Shown here: positions 50,759 to 59,534 of the stretch, piece after piece
How the letters are laid out: every line of letters begins with the position of its first letter
How positions within the stretch are numbered: the stretch's first letter is position 1
Source of the DNA: Shewanella litorisediminis
Lineage (GTDB): Bacteria; Pseudomonadota; Gammaproteobacteria; Enterobacterales; Shewanellaceae
Length of the DNA stretch: 64,000 nucleotides
Assembly (NCBI RefSeq): GCF_016834455.1
Contig: NZ_CP069213.1
Span: forward strand, 255,001-319,000
Reading direction: 5' to 3'
Translations under genes and position numbers: made by a program
The notes under the pieces: generated by a model
The model's input: only the letters and a program-made list of their open reading frames with translations
What the model was told of the DNA's origin: nothing
Databases searched by the model: none

Positions 50759-51541
50759 TCAAGCCTTTGTATTGGTCGAACGCACACCACGCTTCGCCAG
50801 CGTTAGGCTAAAGCAGGGGTCAAAGTTCTCATTGACCTCGCCCTTATAGCCCTTCGGATTAGCCAGAACCTGGCATGCACCCAGATAGTAATTCGAGCTT
50901 GTATGTAAATGCCCATGCAGCCAGTAGTCTGGTTTATGCTCATCAATAAAAACACTCAAATCGGAAGCATAGGCCGCTGTCACTATGTTGTCCTGGTAGT
51001 AAGATGGAACCGACAGCATGCTCGGCGCATGGTGAGTTACCACCACATTTACGGCATTCTTGGAGCTGGCCAAGCTTTCGGCAAGCCAGCTCAGAGACTG
51101 ACTATGAATACTGGCCACATCAATAGATCTCAGCTTTGAGTAAGAGGGTTCTTTGCGGATTTTCTTGTAATCCCTCATCACTTGTTGGCACTCGTAACCA
51201 GCCACCCGAGGATCACCAAAAAGCTTAAAGTCAGTCCACAGCGTGGCGCCATGAAACCACACACCATCAATCTCAACACTCTCGTTTTCGAGGATATGAA
51301 TATTCTTGCCAGCAGCATGCTGCTTCACCTTACCTAACAGGCTTGGGTAGCGATGGTTATAGTACTCATGGTTGCCCATGACATAAATCACCGGACAGCC
51401 AAACTTCTGCCGCACTATCCAGTCAATGCCTCTCACGCCTACGTCTACATCTCCGGCCAGCACAACCACGTCCGCGCCATCGGCTGGAGCATGAAACACT
51501 TCAAATTCGATGTGTAAGTCGCTGTAAAGTCGTATATTCAT
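50759..51541 (-). CDS. calcineurin-like metallophosphoesterase
   Basis: 260 residues with the complete dinuclear-metal signature in order: YSDLHIEF, LAGDVDVG, MGNHEYY, VVTHHAPS and LHGHLHTS. The family includes phosphodiesterases and protein or nucleotide phosphatases; the substrate is unknown. A broken copy of its N-terminal 54 codons plus the same upstream flank lies at 62,632-62,880. In the same direction as the NERD gene, separated by an attC-like site. A ribosome binding site is not obvious before the ATG. Confidence 0.88.
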   Translation of the reverse strand: MNIRLYSDLHIEFEVFHAPADGADVVVLAGDVDVGVRGIDWIVRQKFGCPVIYVMGNHEYYNHRYPSLLGKVKQHAAGKNIHILENESVEIDGVWFHGATLWTDFKLFGDPRVAGYECQQVMRDYKKIRKEPSYSKLRSIDVASIHSQSLSWLAESLASSKNAVNVVVTHHAPSMLSVPSYYQDNIVTAAYASDLSVFIDEHKPDYWLHGHLHTSSNYYLGACQVLANPKGYKGEVNENFDPCFSLTLAKRGVRSTNTKA

Positions 51542-51571
51542 GGTTATTTTTAAGACAGCGGTTCCAATGAT

Positions 51572-51652
51572 TCATAACCGAATCAAATCACAATTGATGG
51601 TCTGAGCGCCACTGTCACTTGTGAGGTTGTATTACGTCACTACTGGTTAGTC
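51572..51652 (-). repeat. attC-like recombination site (after the NERD gene)
   Basis: On the minus strand the site begins GACTAAC, 5 nt after the NERD gene stop, and ends CGGTTATGA, with 81 bp overall. The 3' half (ACAAGTGACAGTGGCGCTC, then TTGTGATTTGATTCGGTTA) recurs at 62,827-62,882 after another gene. The GTTATGA end fits the attC crossover GTTRRRY with one mismatch. Confidence 0.38.
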
Positions 51653-51657
51653 TGCTA

Positions 51658-52449
51658 TCAACTCAGTTCTTCAATGGATCTGCATTTAGGGTACGCAGAA
51701 CATCCCCAGAACTGTTTACCTTTGTTGTCGCCACGCTTGGTTTCCCGAATGACCATTTCTGAACCACAGCGGACACAAAGTTTTACCAGGCTTTTGGAGG
51801 CTATAAGCGATTTGATATGCTGCCTGTGCTTGAGGTCGGTCAGTATTCCCCGCTTTAACTTGACCTCGTGTATCTGCTCAATGATTTCGCGGTATTCCGT
51901 GTCCGAGAAGACAACCTTGTCGAAGGTTTTGATGTACCGTAAGCAGCCTCTGGCATAGGTTACGTTATGTGGCATCTCGGTTTTAAATGTACTGTCACCT
52001 GTAAAAACAATCACAGAATGCAGCTTTTCTAGCCCTATGCCCAACAGAGATTCCAGTGTTTTTATATGCTTGTAGTTTTGATGCAGCGGATTTTGAAACT
52101 TGGAAGAGTGTCGATAGATTTTTTGAGTCCATTGCCTCTGATTCTCAGAGCCAAAAATCCAGCCCTTCATGTTCTTGGTTTCAATCACAAACACACCGAA
52201 CCTGGATACGAGAATATGGTCGACTTGAGTTGTGCCATCCTCAGTTGGTAAGGTCACATCCTTTACCAACGTGTAGTCTGAGTCCACTTCTCGAGATGGC
52301 TGGCACAACTTCACAAGTTGCCTGTTTACCAAAAACTCACCGAAGACGCCTTTAAACCAGCGACTTTTAAAAATCAGAGCTACAACAAGCAACGGAACGA
52401 TGTACCAGACCTCTGCAAAAGCGCCTGAAAATAGTGCAATAAAGTCCAC
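51658..52449 (-). CDS. NERD-domain nuclease-like protein with C-terminal zinc ribbon
   Basis: 263 residues. An N-terminal membrane helix (WYIVPLLVVALIFKS) is followed by the NERD domain (GEFLVNRQLVKL; VDHILVSRFGVFVIETKNM, with the D...E-x-K nuclease triad). A topoisomerase-type C4 zinc finger closes the protein (LCVRCGSEM, then WGCSAYPKCRS). NERD proteins are associated with DNA processing and sometimes defence. I chose GTG 52449 because AAGGAGGT lies just upstream; the frame is open to 52473. It starts 63 nt after the 128-residue gene. Confidence 0.85.
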   Translation of the reverse strand: MDFIALFSGAFAEVWYIVPLLVVALIFKSRWFKGVFGEFLVNRQLVKLCQPSREVDSDYTLVKDVTLPTEDGTTQVDHILVSRFGVFVIETKNMKGWIFGSENQRQWTQKIYRHSSKFQNPLHQNYKHIKTLESLLGIGLEKLHSVIVFTGDSTFKTEMPHNVTYARGCLRYIKTFDKVVFSDTEYREIIEQIHEVKLKRGILTDLKHRQHIKSLIASKSLVKLCVRCGSEMVIRETKRGDNKGKQFWGCSAYPKCRSIEELS

Positions 52450-52512
52450 AGTACCTCCTTGTCGTTGACGCAAGACATCGAGAGCTAGGGTGCTACGTTA
52501 GGTATATTTTCG

Positions 52513-52899
52513 TCAAATAGTAACAGAACCTAAGCTTACACCCTGTTCCACAAAGACATTTTGGCGAACTATTCCGACTTTTCCTCTAGCAGCCCCCTGA
52601 GAAGCAGTAGCTCGCATATGGGATTCATATGTTGAAACAGGAAGTTGATACAACTTAAAGTGTCCGTCATCTTGTTGAAATGCACCAATTACGTAATCAA
52701 GCCGCTCAAGCATTTTGTATGTTACACCAACGCTATCCGTTTCATGTTTGGCGCATTTAATTACAACCCATCTGTCTCTGTATGTGCATTCATTACTATT
52801 TTGGGAGGTGATTGTTGTACCAAGCTGAACAGCAATAATACGAGCAGTCTGCCTACCCCAGTCATTTGCCGCTGCGCCTGATGATTGGTTCTGTACCAT
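52513..52899 (-). CDS. hypothetical protein next to array 2
   Basis: 128 residues (MVQNQSSGAAANDWGRQTAR...). The order of an N-terminal helix, a central DRWVVIKCAKHET segment and LDYVIGAFQQDDGHFKLYQL gives a mixed alpha/beta pattern loosely like a small nuclease or nucleic-acid-binding fold; this is only impression. AAAGGAG lies 8 nt before the ATG. Its promoter region contains GTAGTG/CACTAC inverted repeats near 52,955, and array 2 starts about 90 nt upstream, so expression may be affected by the array. Confidence 0.68.
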   Translation of the reverse strand: MVQNQSSGAAANDWGRQTARIIAVQLGTTITSQNSNECTYRDRWVVIKCAKHETDSVGVTYKMLERLDYVIGAFQQDDGHFKLYQLPVSTYESHMRATASQGAARGKVGIVRQNVFVEQGVSLGSVTI

Positions 52900-54866
52900 A
52901 TAAAATCTCCTTTCATTAGTGCCAAATACCGTAGCTACTCAGTTTAAGTAGCGTAGTGAATCGCCACTACTTCACTACCAATAGAGCCGAAAAACCCAGT
53001 CTGGCTGGGGCTTAGGGCCATTAGAGGAGCATAAAACCTTCATAGCTGCTGGACGCATCGTCCCTGAACAAAAAAGACCGATAGACCCTCAGGAGGATCG
53101 TTAAACCTTTATAGTTTGAACACTCTCAATAGCGCCTGAAACCCAGTCTGGCTGGGGCTTAGGGCCATTAGAGGAGCATAAAACCTTCATAGCTGCTGGA
53201 CGCATCGTCCCTGAACAAAAAAGACCGATAGACCCTCAGGAGGATCGTTAAACCTTCATAGTTTGAACACTCTCAATAGCGCCTGAAACCCAGTCTGGCT
53301 GGGGCTTGAGGCCATTAGAGGAGCGTAAAACCTTCATGGCTGCAGGACGCATCGTCCTTGAACAAAAAAGACCGATTGCCCGTCAAGCGGATCGTTAAAC
53401 CTTCACTATAAGGATCGTTAAACCTTCATTATCAGGAGCGTAAAACCTTCATGGCTGCAGGACGCATCGTCCCTGAACAAAAAAGACCGATAGACCCTCA
53501 GGAGGATCGTTAAACCTTTATAGTTTGAACACTCTCAATAGCGCCTGAAACCCAGTCTGGCTGGGGCTTGAGGCCATTAGAGGATCGTAAAACCTTCATT
53601 GCGGCAGGACGCATCGTCCTTGAACAAAAAAGACCGATTGCCCGTCAGGCGGATCGTTAAACCTTCACTATAAGGAGCGTAAAACCTTCATGGCTGCAGG
53701 ACGCATCGTCCCTGAACAAAAAAGACCGATAGCCCCTCAGGAGGATCGTTAAACCTTTATAGTTTGAACACTCTCAATAGCGCCTGAAACCCAGTCTGGC
53801 TGGGGCTTGAGGCCATTAGAGGATCGTAAAACCTTCATTGCGGCAGGAGGCATCGTCCTTGAACAAAAAAGACCGATAGACCCTCAGGAGGATCGTTAAA
53901 CCTTTATAGTTTGAACACTCTCAATAGCGCCTGAAACCCAGTCTGGCTGGGGCTTTAGGCCATTAGAGGATCGTAAAACCTTCATTGCGGCAGGACGCAT
54001 CGTCCTTGAACAAAAAGACCGATTGCCCCTCAGGCGGATCGTTAAACCTTCATTATCAGGAGCGTAAAACCTTCATGGCTGCAGGACGCATCGTCCCTGA
54101 ACCAAAAAGACCGATTGCCCCTCAGGAGGATCGTTAAACCTTCATAGTTTGAACACTCTCAATAGCGCCTCAAACCCAGTCTGGCTGGGGCTTAGGGCCA
54201 TTAGAGGAGCGTAAAACCTTCATCGCTGCAGGACGCATCGTCCTTGAACAAAAAAGACCGATTGCCCGTCAGGCGGATCGTTAAACCTTCACTATAAGGA
54301 GCGTAAAACCTTCATGGCTGCAGGACGCATCGTCCCTGAACAAAAAAGACCGATAGCCCCTCAGGAGGATCGTTAAACCTTTATAGTTTGAACACTCTCA
54401 ATAGCGCCTGAAACCCAGTCTGGCTGGGGCTTGAGGCCATTAGAGGAGCGTAAAACCTTCATCGCTGCAGGACGCATCGTCCTTGAACAAAAAAGACCGA
54501 TTGCCCGTCAGGCGGATCGTTAAACCTTCACTATAAGGAGCGTAAAACCTTCATGGCTGCAGGACGCATCGTCCCTGAACAAAAAAGACCGATAGCCCCT
54601 CAGGAGGATCGTTAAACCTTTATAGTTTGAACACTCTCAATAGCGCCTGAAACCCAGTCTGGCTGGGGCTTGAGGCCATTAGAGGAGCGTAAAACCTTCA
54701 TGGCTGCAGGACGCATCGTCCTTGAACAAAAAAGACCGATTGCCCGTCAGGCGGATCGTTAAACCTTCACTATCAGGAGCGTAAAACCTTCATAGCTGCA
54801 GGACGCATCGTCCTGAACAAAAAGGACCGATTGCCCCTCAGGAGGATCGTTAAACCTTCACTATAA

Positions 54867-54985
54867 GGAGCGTAAAACCTTCACCATCCTGCCACCAATA
54901 GGCGCGTAAAACCCCACAACCCCTCGAGTAAGAATCGTGGCAAGTCACTGATAAAAATCTAATTTAAATCGAATCGTACAGTAGA
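54867..54985. repeat. 119-bp AT-rich segment of array 2, first copy
   Basis: Begins with a G-form motif, then CACCATCCTGCCACCAAT, a divergent motif GGCGCGTAAAACC, GAGTAAGAATCGTGG and the AT-rich AATCTAATTTAAATCG. Same arrangement recurs at 55556-55674 with apparently one base change, so it moved as a unit. Confidence 0.9.
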
Positions 54986-55555
54986 GGATCGTTAAACCTT
55001 CATTATCAGGAGCGTAAAACCTTCATTATCAGGAGCGTAAAACCTTCATTATCAGGAGCGTAAAACCTTCATGGCAGCAGGACGCATCGTCCCTGAACCA
55101 AAAAGACCGATTGCCCCTCAGGAGGATCGTTAAACCTTCATAGTTTGAACACTCTCAATAGCGCCTGAAACCCAGTCTGGCTGGGGCTTGAGGCCATTAG
55201 AGGAGCGTAAAACCTTCATTGCGGCAGGACGCATCGTCCTTGAACAAAAAAGACCGATTGCCCGTCAAGCGGATCGTTAAACCTTCACTATAAGGATCGT
55301 TAAACCTTCATTATCAGGAGCGTAAAACCTTCATGGCTGCAGGACGCATCGTCCCTGAACAAAAAAGACCGATAGACCCTCAGGAGGATCGTTAAACCTT
55401 TATAGTTTGAACACTCTCAATAGCGCCTCAAACCCAGTCTGGCTGGGGCTTAGGGCCGTTAGAGGAGCGTAAAACCTTCATTGCGGCAGGACGCATCGTC
55501 CTTGAACAAAAAAGACCGATTGCCCGTCAGGCGGATCGTTAAACCTTCACTATAA

Positions 55556-55674
55556 GGAGCGTAAAACCTTCACCATCCTGCCACCAATAGGCGCGTAAAA
55601 CCCCACAACCCCTCGAGTAAGAATTGTGGCAAGTCACTGATAAAAATCTAATTTAAATCGAATCGTACAGTAGA
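55556..55674. repeat. 119-bp AT-rich segment of array 2, second copy
   Basis: Near-identical to the copy at 54867, differing at GAATTGTGG versus GAATCGTGG. Both copies are followed by T-form then G-form motifs 23 bp apart. Confidence 0.9.
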
Positions 55675-56385
55675 GGATCGTTAAACCTTCATTATCAGGA
55701 GCGTAAAACCTTCATGTCAGCAGGACGCATCGTCCTTGAACAAAAAAGACCGATTGCCCGTCAGGCGGATCGTTAAACCTTCACTATAGGGAGCGTAAAA
55801 CCTTCACTATAAGGAGCGTAAAACCTTCATGGCTGCAGGGAGCATCGTCCCTGAACAAAAAAGACCGATTGCCCCTCAGGAGGATCGTTAAACCTTCATA
55901 GTTTGAACACTCTCAATAGCGCCTCAAACCCAGTCTGGCTGGGGCTTAGGGCCATTAGAGGAGCGTAAAACCTTCATTGCGGCAGGACGCATCGTCCTTG
56001 AACAAAAAAGACCGATTGCCCCTAAGGAGGATCGTTAAACCTTCATAGTTTGAACACTCTCAATAGCGCCTCAAACCCAGTCTGGCTGGGGCTTAGGGCC
56101 ATTAGAGGAGCGTAAAACCTTCATTGCGGCAGGACGCATCGTCCTTGAACAAAAAAGACCGATTGCCCCTAAGGAGGATCGTTAAACCTTCATAGTTTGA
56201 ACACTCTCAATAGCGCCTCAAACCCAGTCTGGCTGGGGCTTAGGGCCGTTAGAGGAGCGTAAAACCTTCATTGCGGCAGGACGCATCGTCCCTGAACCAA
56301 AAAGACCGATTGCCCCTAAGGAGGATCGTTAAACCTTCATAGTTTGAAGACTCTCAATAGCGACTCAACCCCAGTCTAGTTGATA

Positions 56386-56826
56386 GCTTGAGCCCCTATG
56401 AGAGCACAGTACAGAGCCTTGAACGCAGCAAGCGGAGTGTCGGGTTGGAAAAATCATTGCTATCCTGCGTGCTCTCAACAAACTGCATGAGCTGGACAAT
56501 TTCATTCCAGCACCACCCATGCGAGCCGCGTCCTTGCTGACCACCAAAAATCAGCTCAGAAAGCGCGTTCGCAAAAACAAGAGCCAGAGCCAGGAAAACA
56601 CGCAGCCATTTGCGTGGCGCAGAAAGAATAATAAAAACCGAGGAATAAACTGCTCGACGAATAGGCCACATACCTGAGAACGCGGGCGTTTGCCTTTGGT
56701 ACACAAACCGTTGGGCAAAATAACCACGACCTATTCATGCTCGATCCACCATATCAAACCTCCGGCATTGAACAGTGAAATCACCAAGCCTCCCAGCAAC
56801 ATGCCTTAGTCGTTTAGCGAAGCAAG
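56386..56826. other. region without a convincing gene after array 2
   Basis: 440 bp. A minus-strand frame at 56,396-56,704 has 102 codons from a GTG and a hydrophobic stretch (VFLALALVFANALSELIFG). A 23-codon minus-strand frame at 56,738-56,809 (MLLGGLVISLFNAGGLIWW) has AAGG before it and could encode a tiny membrane peptide. Neither is supported by homology. The region looks like decayed cassette DNA. Confidence 0.35.
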
Positions 56827-57142
56827 TTGGAAACCGTCGAAGTGTATGCCAACTGGCAGCCAATTGAAGCGCCTTTGCTAATTGGGCCGCTTGCTTACAG
56901 CGATTCAAGCCGAGGTGGCGTGTTTAGTTTCGCGTACGGCAAAGCTTTTAAACCTCAGCCTATCACTTGCAAATCAATCCAATCTTGGCGCTTCACTCTG
57001 GCGAACTCGACAACGATGAAGACGATAAAAACGTCCGTGCATTTCTCGAACCATCGCCTGATAGATGGGGGCGTATGCTAATGCTACGACGTGCAGCCAT
57101 GGAAGCTCGCAAGAGCATTCGAGCAGCAAGTCGGTTTCACAG
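56827..57142 (+). pseudogene. fragment of a hipA-like toxin kinase gene, frameshifted
   Basis: The first frame reads VEVYANWQPIEAPLLIGPL, then GGVFSFAYGKAF, matching the HipA N-terminal beta-barrel opening. After a frameshift near 56,980 another frame reads FLEPSPDRWGRMLMLRRAA and EAR, the highly conserved HipA SPDRWGR motif. The kinase C-terminal domain is absent and a stop follows. No hipB partner precedes it. A dead remnant of a HipBA-type toxin-antitoxin module. Confidence 0.72.
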
Positions 57143-57240
57143 ATAAAGCATACGCCTACTTTCGAGCCCACATATACAGGTTTTATGTATTGAGCTAGGG
57201 TCAAGCCGCTCTTCTGAGAGTCATGCTAGTCACTACTTTT
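57133..57240. repeat. duplicated flank, copy 1
   Basis: GGTTTCACAGATAAAGCATA, CTTTCGAGCCCACATATACA and GAGAGTCATGCTAGTCACTA match 61,313-61,421 with scattered changes. The two copies lie downstream of unrelated sequences, so this is a moved intergenic block. Confidence 0.8.
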
Positions 57241-57460
57241 TCCCTGATGATGACCTTTTACATCGTCAAGTAGCTTGGATGGCCAATTCTGGGCTCAGCC
57301 ATGATGTCCATACAATTGCTGTCAATCGCTGGCTACCGTCGATAACACATACCCAGGTCAGGTTAGTCATTCAGCATGGCACTAAGGTACATCTATCTGC
57401 TGTGGAATCTCTTCACTGTGACGTGGCGCTGAGTTGCTGCATGCGAGTGTGGCTTGTTAA
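57232..57460 (+). pseudogene. decayed copy of the small membrane protein gene at 50,481
   Basis: CCTGATGATGACCTTTTACAT, AGCTTGGATGGCCA, GCCATGATGTCCATACAATT and CATTCAGCATGGCACTAAG correspond in order to the gene at 50,481-50,747. Stop codons are present (GTCAAGTAGCTTGG, GTCGATAAC), and the start region is lost, so it cannot be expressed as the full protein. Confidence 0.82.
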
Positions 57461-57742
57461 AACCTAAGCTGTGTGAATTTTAAAGGTCCGGTAGGGCATA
57501 TGCGTGCAACTCAAACTAAAGCTGCGCATCGAATACTGGAGCTAACAAATCTTGATTCTACAAAGTTCTGAGCGATTGACTTTAATTGAGAACCTTCATA
57601 AGCTAGTTTGGCGGTGAGTGACCACCCAACCAGCCACTCTTGGTGAAACAAACTCGTCATTCGACAAACTAAAAATCAATAGTTTTCTTTTTGGCAATAA
57701 AGGTTTAGTGGCAAGCCAGAGCCTATACAGAAGGAAATTATT
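57461..57742. other. AT-leaning spacer and probable promoter of the interrupted gene
   Basis: 282 bp with no gene visible. Immediately before the start codon at 57,743 there is AAGGAAATT, a good ribosome binding site, and the preceding TTGGCAATAAAGG and TATACAG tracts could be promoter parts. Confidence 0.35.
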
Positions 57743-57801
57743 ATGTCAAAATTTACACACCAAAACCAAAAAGTCGTCAAAAAACAGGTACATATAGTAC
57801 G

Positions 57802-58856
57802 GGCGTTGTTGATCAAATCATTGCGCGGATAGCAACTGCCCCAAGGTCTTGCTTGGTTTAACGACCAGCGCCCCTTGAAGGCATTCCCAAGCTCAGCATT
57901 TTGTTCATGGCCTTAACTCCAGCTAAGGCTTCGCCAACCTGGGCGTTGTAGTCTCGCAGCGTCAGGGTCGGGCTTATCAGCTGTTTGTATCGGTACATTG
58001 CGGTTTCCGCCAGCGACCTTTTACCGTAGTGATGTTGCTGCTTCCAGTCAGATAAGCTACCTGCTTTAAGTGCATCCACGGCCTCATTGCGAATATGGTC
58101 TTTGGACCAGTAGCCCGCATTCGACCTCGGCGGTATCACTGCTTTTATCCCTTTATTTTTAAGTAGCTTGTGGCAGGCTTTGGTGTCATATGCGCCATCG
58201 GCAGAGACTTGCTCTATGCGACGACGCAGCGGCTTGAGTAAGGTGCCCAGCACTTCATTGTCGCCGACGCTATCAAGACTGACTTCCGCCGCAATAATGG
58301 CATGTGTTTGGGCATCGACGGCCAAATGCAGCTTGCGCCAAACGCGGCGCTTTTCTTTGCCATGCTTACGGATTTTCCATTCGCCTTCGCCAAAGATTTT
58401 CAAGCCTGTGGCATCGATAACGACATGGGCAATCGCGCCATGACTCGGCGATCGGTAGGCAATTTTCACGGTTTTAGCTCGCTTGCTGAGGCAGCTATAG
58501 TCCGGTGAGGTCAAGGGAACATCCATCAGCTTAAACAAGGAATTAATGAACCCCTCTGTGGCGCGCAACGACAAGCCAAAAACGCTTTTCAGCATCAGAG
58601 CGACTTCAATCGCATGGTCAGTAAACTGAAAACCGCGCCCCCGACCACCATGATGCTGATGGCATAACCAGCCCTTAATGGCTGCGTCATCCATCCAAAA
58701 GGTCAATGAACCGCGATTGCGCAAACTCTGGTTGTACTCAGGCCAGTTAATGATTTTGTGCTTGGCTTTACCCATGATGATGACTCTGTCAGTCTGTGCT
58801 GAAAGATCTGATCACCGGCGCCTGAAATGGTTCAAAAAGATTTAATCAACAACGCC
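57802..58856. mobile_element. IS903-type (IS5 family) insertion sequence
   Basis: Terminal inverted repeats are GGCGTTGTTGATCAAATC on the left and the complement of GATTTAATCAACAACGCC on the right, with one mismatch. The element is 1055 bp and is flanked by the 9-bp direct repeat TATAGTACG at 57,793-57,801 and 58,857-58,865, exactly the duplication size of the IS903 group. The perfect duplication and intact transposase indicate a recent insertion. Confidence 0.95.
57858..58775 (-). CDS. IS903-type transposase
   Basis: 305 residues of the IS5 family. The N-terminal WPEYNQSLRNRGSLTFWMDD is diagnostic of the IS903 group. DDE residues are in VIDATGLKIFGEGEW, SADGAYDTKACH and SLAETAMYRYKQLI. It looks intact and almost fills the element. 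Confidence 0.95.
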   Translation of the reverse strand: MGKAKHKIINWPEYNQSLRNRGSLTFWMDDAAIKGWLCHQHHGGRGRGFQFTDHAIEVALMLKSVFGLSLRATEGFINSLFKLMDVPLTSPDYSCLSKRAKTVKIAYRSPSHGAIAHVVIDATGLKIFGEGEWKIRKHGKEKRRVWRKLHLAVDAQTHAIIAAEVSLDSVGDNEVLGTLLKPLRRRIEQVSADGAYDTKACHKLLKNKGIKAVIPPRSNAGYWSKDHIRNEAVDALKAGSLSDWKQQHHYGKRSLAETAMYRYKQLISPTLTLRDYNAQVGEALAGVKAMNKMLSLGMPSRGAGR

Positions 58857-59487
58857 TATAGTACGCTTTAATCTTAAATCCTTTCCAGAAAACGAAGTTC
58901 CAACATCTACCGAAATGTTGAATCACTGGGTTAAATGTTTTGAATATGAAGATTGGCAACATTTTATACGACAAATAAATGGTCACCATCCTGAAAAAAT
59001 TGATTGTGCAATTGTCTGTAATAATAACTTTGAGATATTTGCTAGCAAGCTGAGCGTTGTACTTAAAAAATATCATATAACTCAAATAAAATGGGCCTTG
59101 ACGGCTTCATTACTAGATGATTTTCAAGTTAATAGCGAGTTGATAAAGAAAGTATTAATGAGATCTGCCCATGAGCTCACAGAAACTGAGTTATCCGAAA
59201 TGCTCAACAAAAAACTAATTTATGTTGAAAAGCAAAATTCAGATGAACTTAATAATTCTTCGATTGTAAAATATTTTCCAACCGAATTGGGTCTATATAG
59301 TGCTGCACTACAGCGTGAAAAAGATATCGGTCGAAAATTAACAGAAATAGAACTGGTCGAATTTGGACTATCAGGCAGCCTATGCAAGTTAAAAAGCATA
59401 ATAAATAACACAGTGATCATGTGGTAAATTTATGCAAGTAAAATGTAAGTTATTAAATTAAAATAGATTTGACTAAATAGATTTGGC

Positions 59488-59527
59488 TTAAAAAGCTTGA
59501 GTGTATAAACTACATCAAGCTTTTTAT
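59488..59527. terminator. bidirectional terminator
   Basis: AAAAAGCTTGA (59490-59500) and TCAAGCTTTTT (59515-59525) are perfect inverted repeats between two convergent genes. Confidence 0.88.
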
Positions 59528-59534
59528 TTCACGT

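Larger units (their letters stand above)
52990..56385. repeat. array 2: 3.4 kb lattice of 57 short motifs with hairpin spacers
   Basis: The motif GGAGCGTAAAACCTTCA (G-form) or GGATCGTTAAACCTTCA (T-form) occurs 57 times from 53026 to 56323. Start-to-start distances are 23, 69 (twice or more 68), 78 or 119 bp and nothing else; 69 is three times 23. The 69-bp segment follows a G-like copy and holds the hairpin GGACG-CAT-CGTCC. The 78-bp segment follows a T-form copy and holds CCCAG-TCTGG-CTGGG, extendable by GCCT/AGGC and CTCTCAAT/ATTAGAG. The 23-bp segment has a six-base spacer (CTATAA or TTATCA). The array begins inside and ends inside a 78-bp-type segment. I see no gene on either strand. Confidence 0.95.
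57743..59427 (+). pseudogene. hypothetical gene split by an IS903-type element
   Basis: The 5' part is 57,743-57,801 and the 3' part resumes at 58,866. Removing the element and one 9-bp target copy gives a continuous 206-codon frame. It starts MSKFTHQNQKVVKKQV, crosses the junction as HIVRFNLKSF, continues through EMLNHWVKCFEYEDW and ends SIINNTVIMW. The intact product would be a soluble, mixed-charge protein of unknown family. The distal 170 codons remain open from ATG 58,915 but lack a good ribosome binding site. Strongly AT-rich, unlike the backbone. Confidence 0.8.

Noticed and set aside
50800..50815. GTTAGGC near the end of the phosphoesterase gene as an attC core
   Set aside because: It lies inside the coding sequence (SLTLAKRG) and no partner core is placed correctly.
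52490..52512. ACCTAAC (minus strand) after the 128-residue gene as an attC site
   Set aside because: The first core fits well, but no GTTRRRY core occurs before the next gene begins, so a full site cannot be shown.
53026..56340. Mini-ORFs ATGAAGGTTTTACGC... (MKVLRS-stop) in each motif on the minus strand
   Set aside because: The T-form copies end after three codons and there is no consistent ribosome binding site. Probably a chance property of the motif.
52990..56385. CRISPR array
   Set aside because: The repeated 17-bp motif is short, and the 'spacers' are a few identical types at fixed lengths, not unique sequences. No cas gene is in the window.
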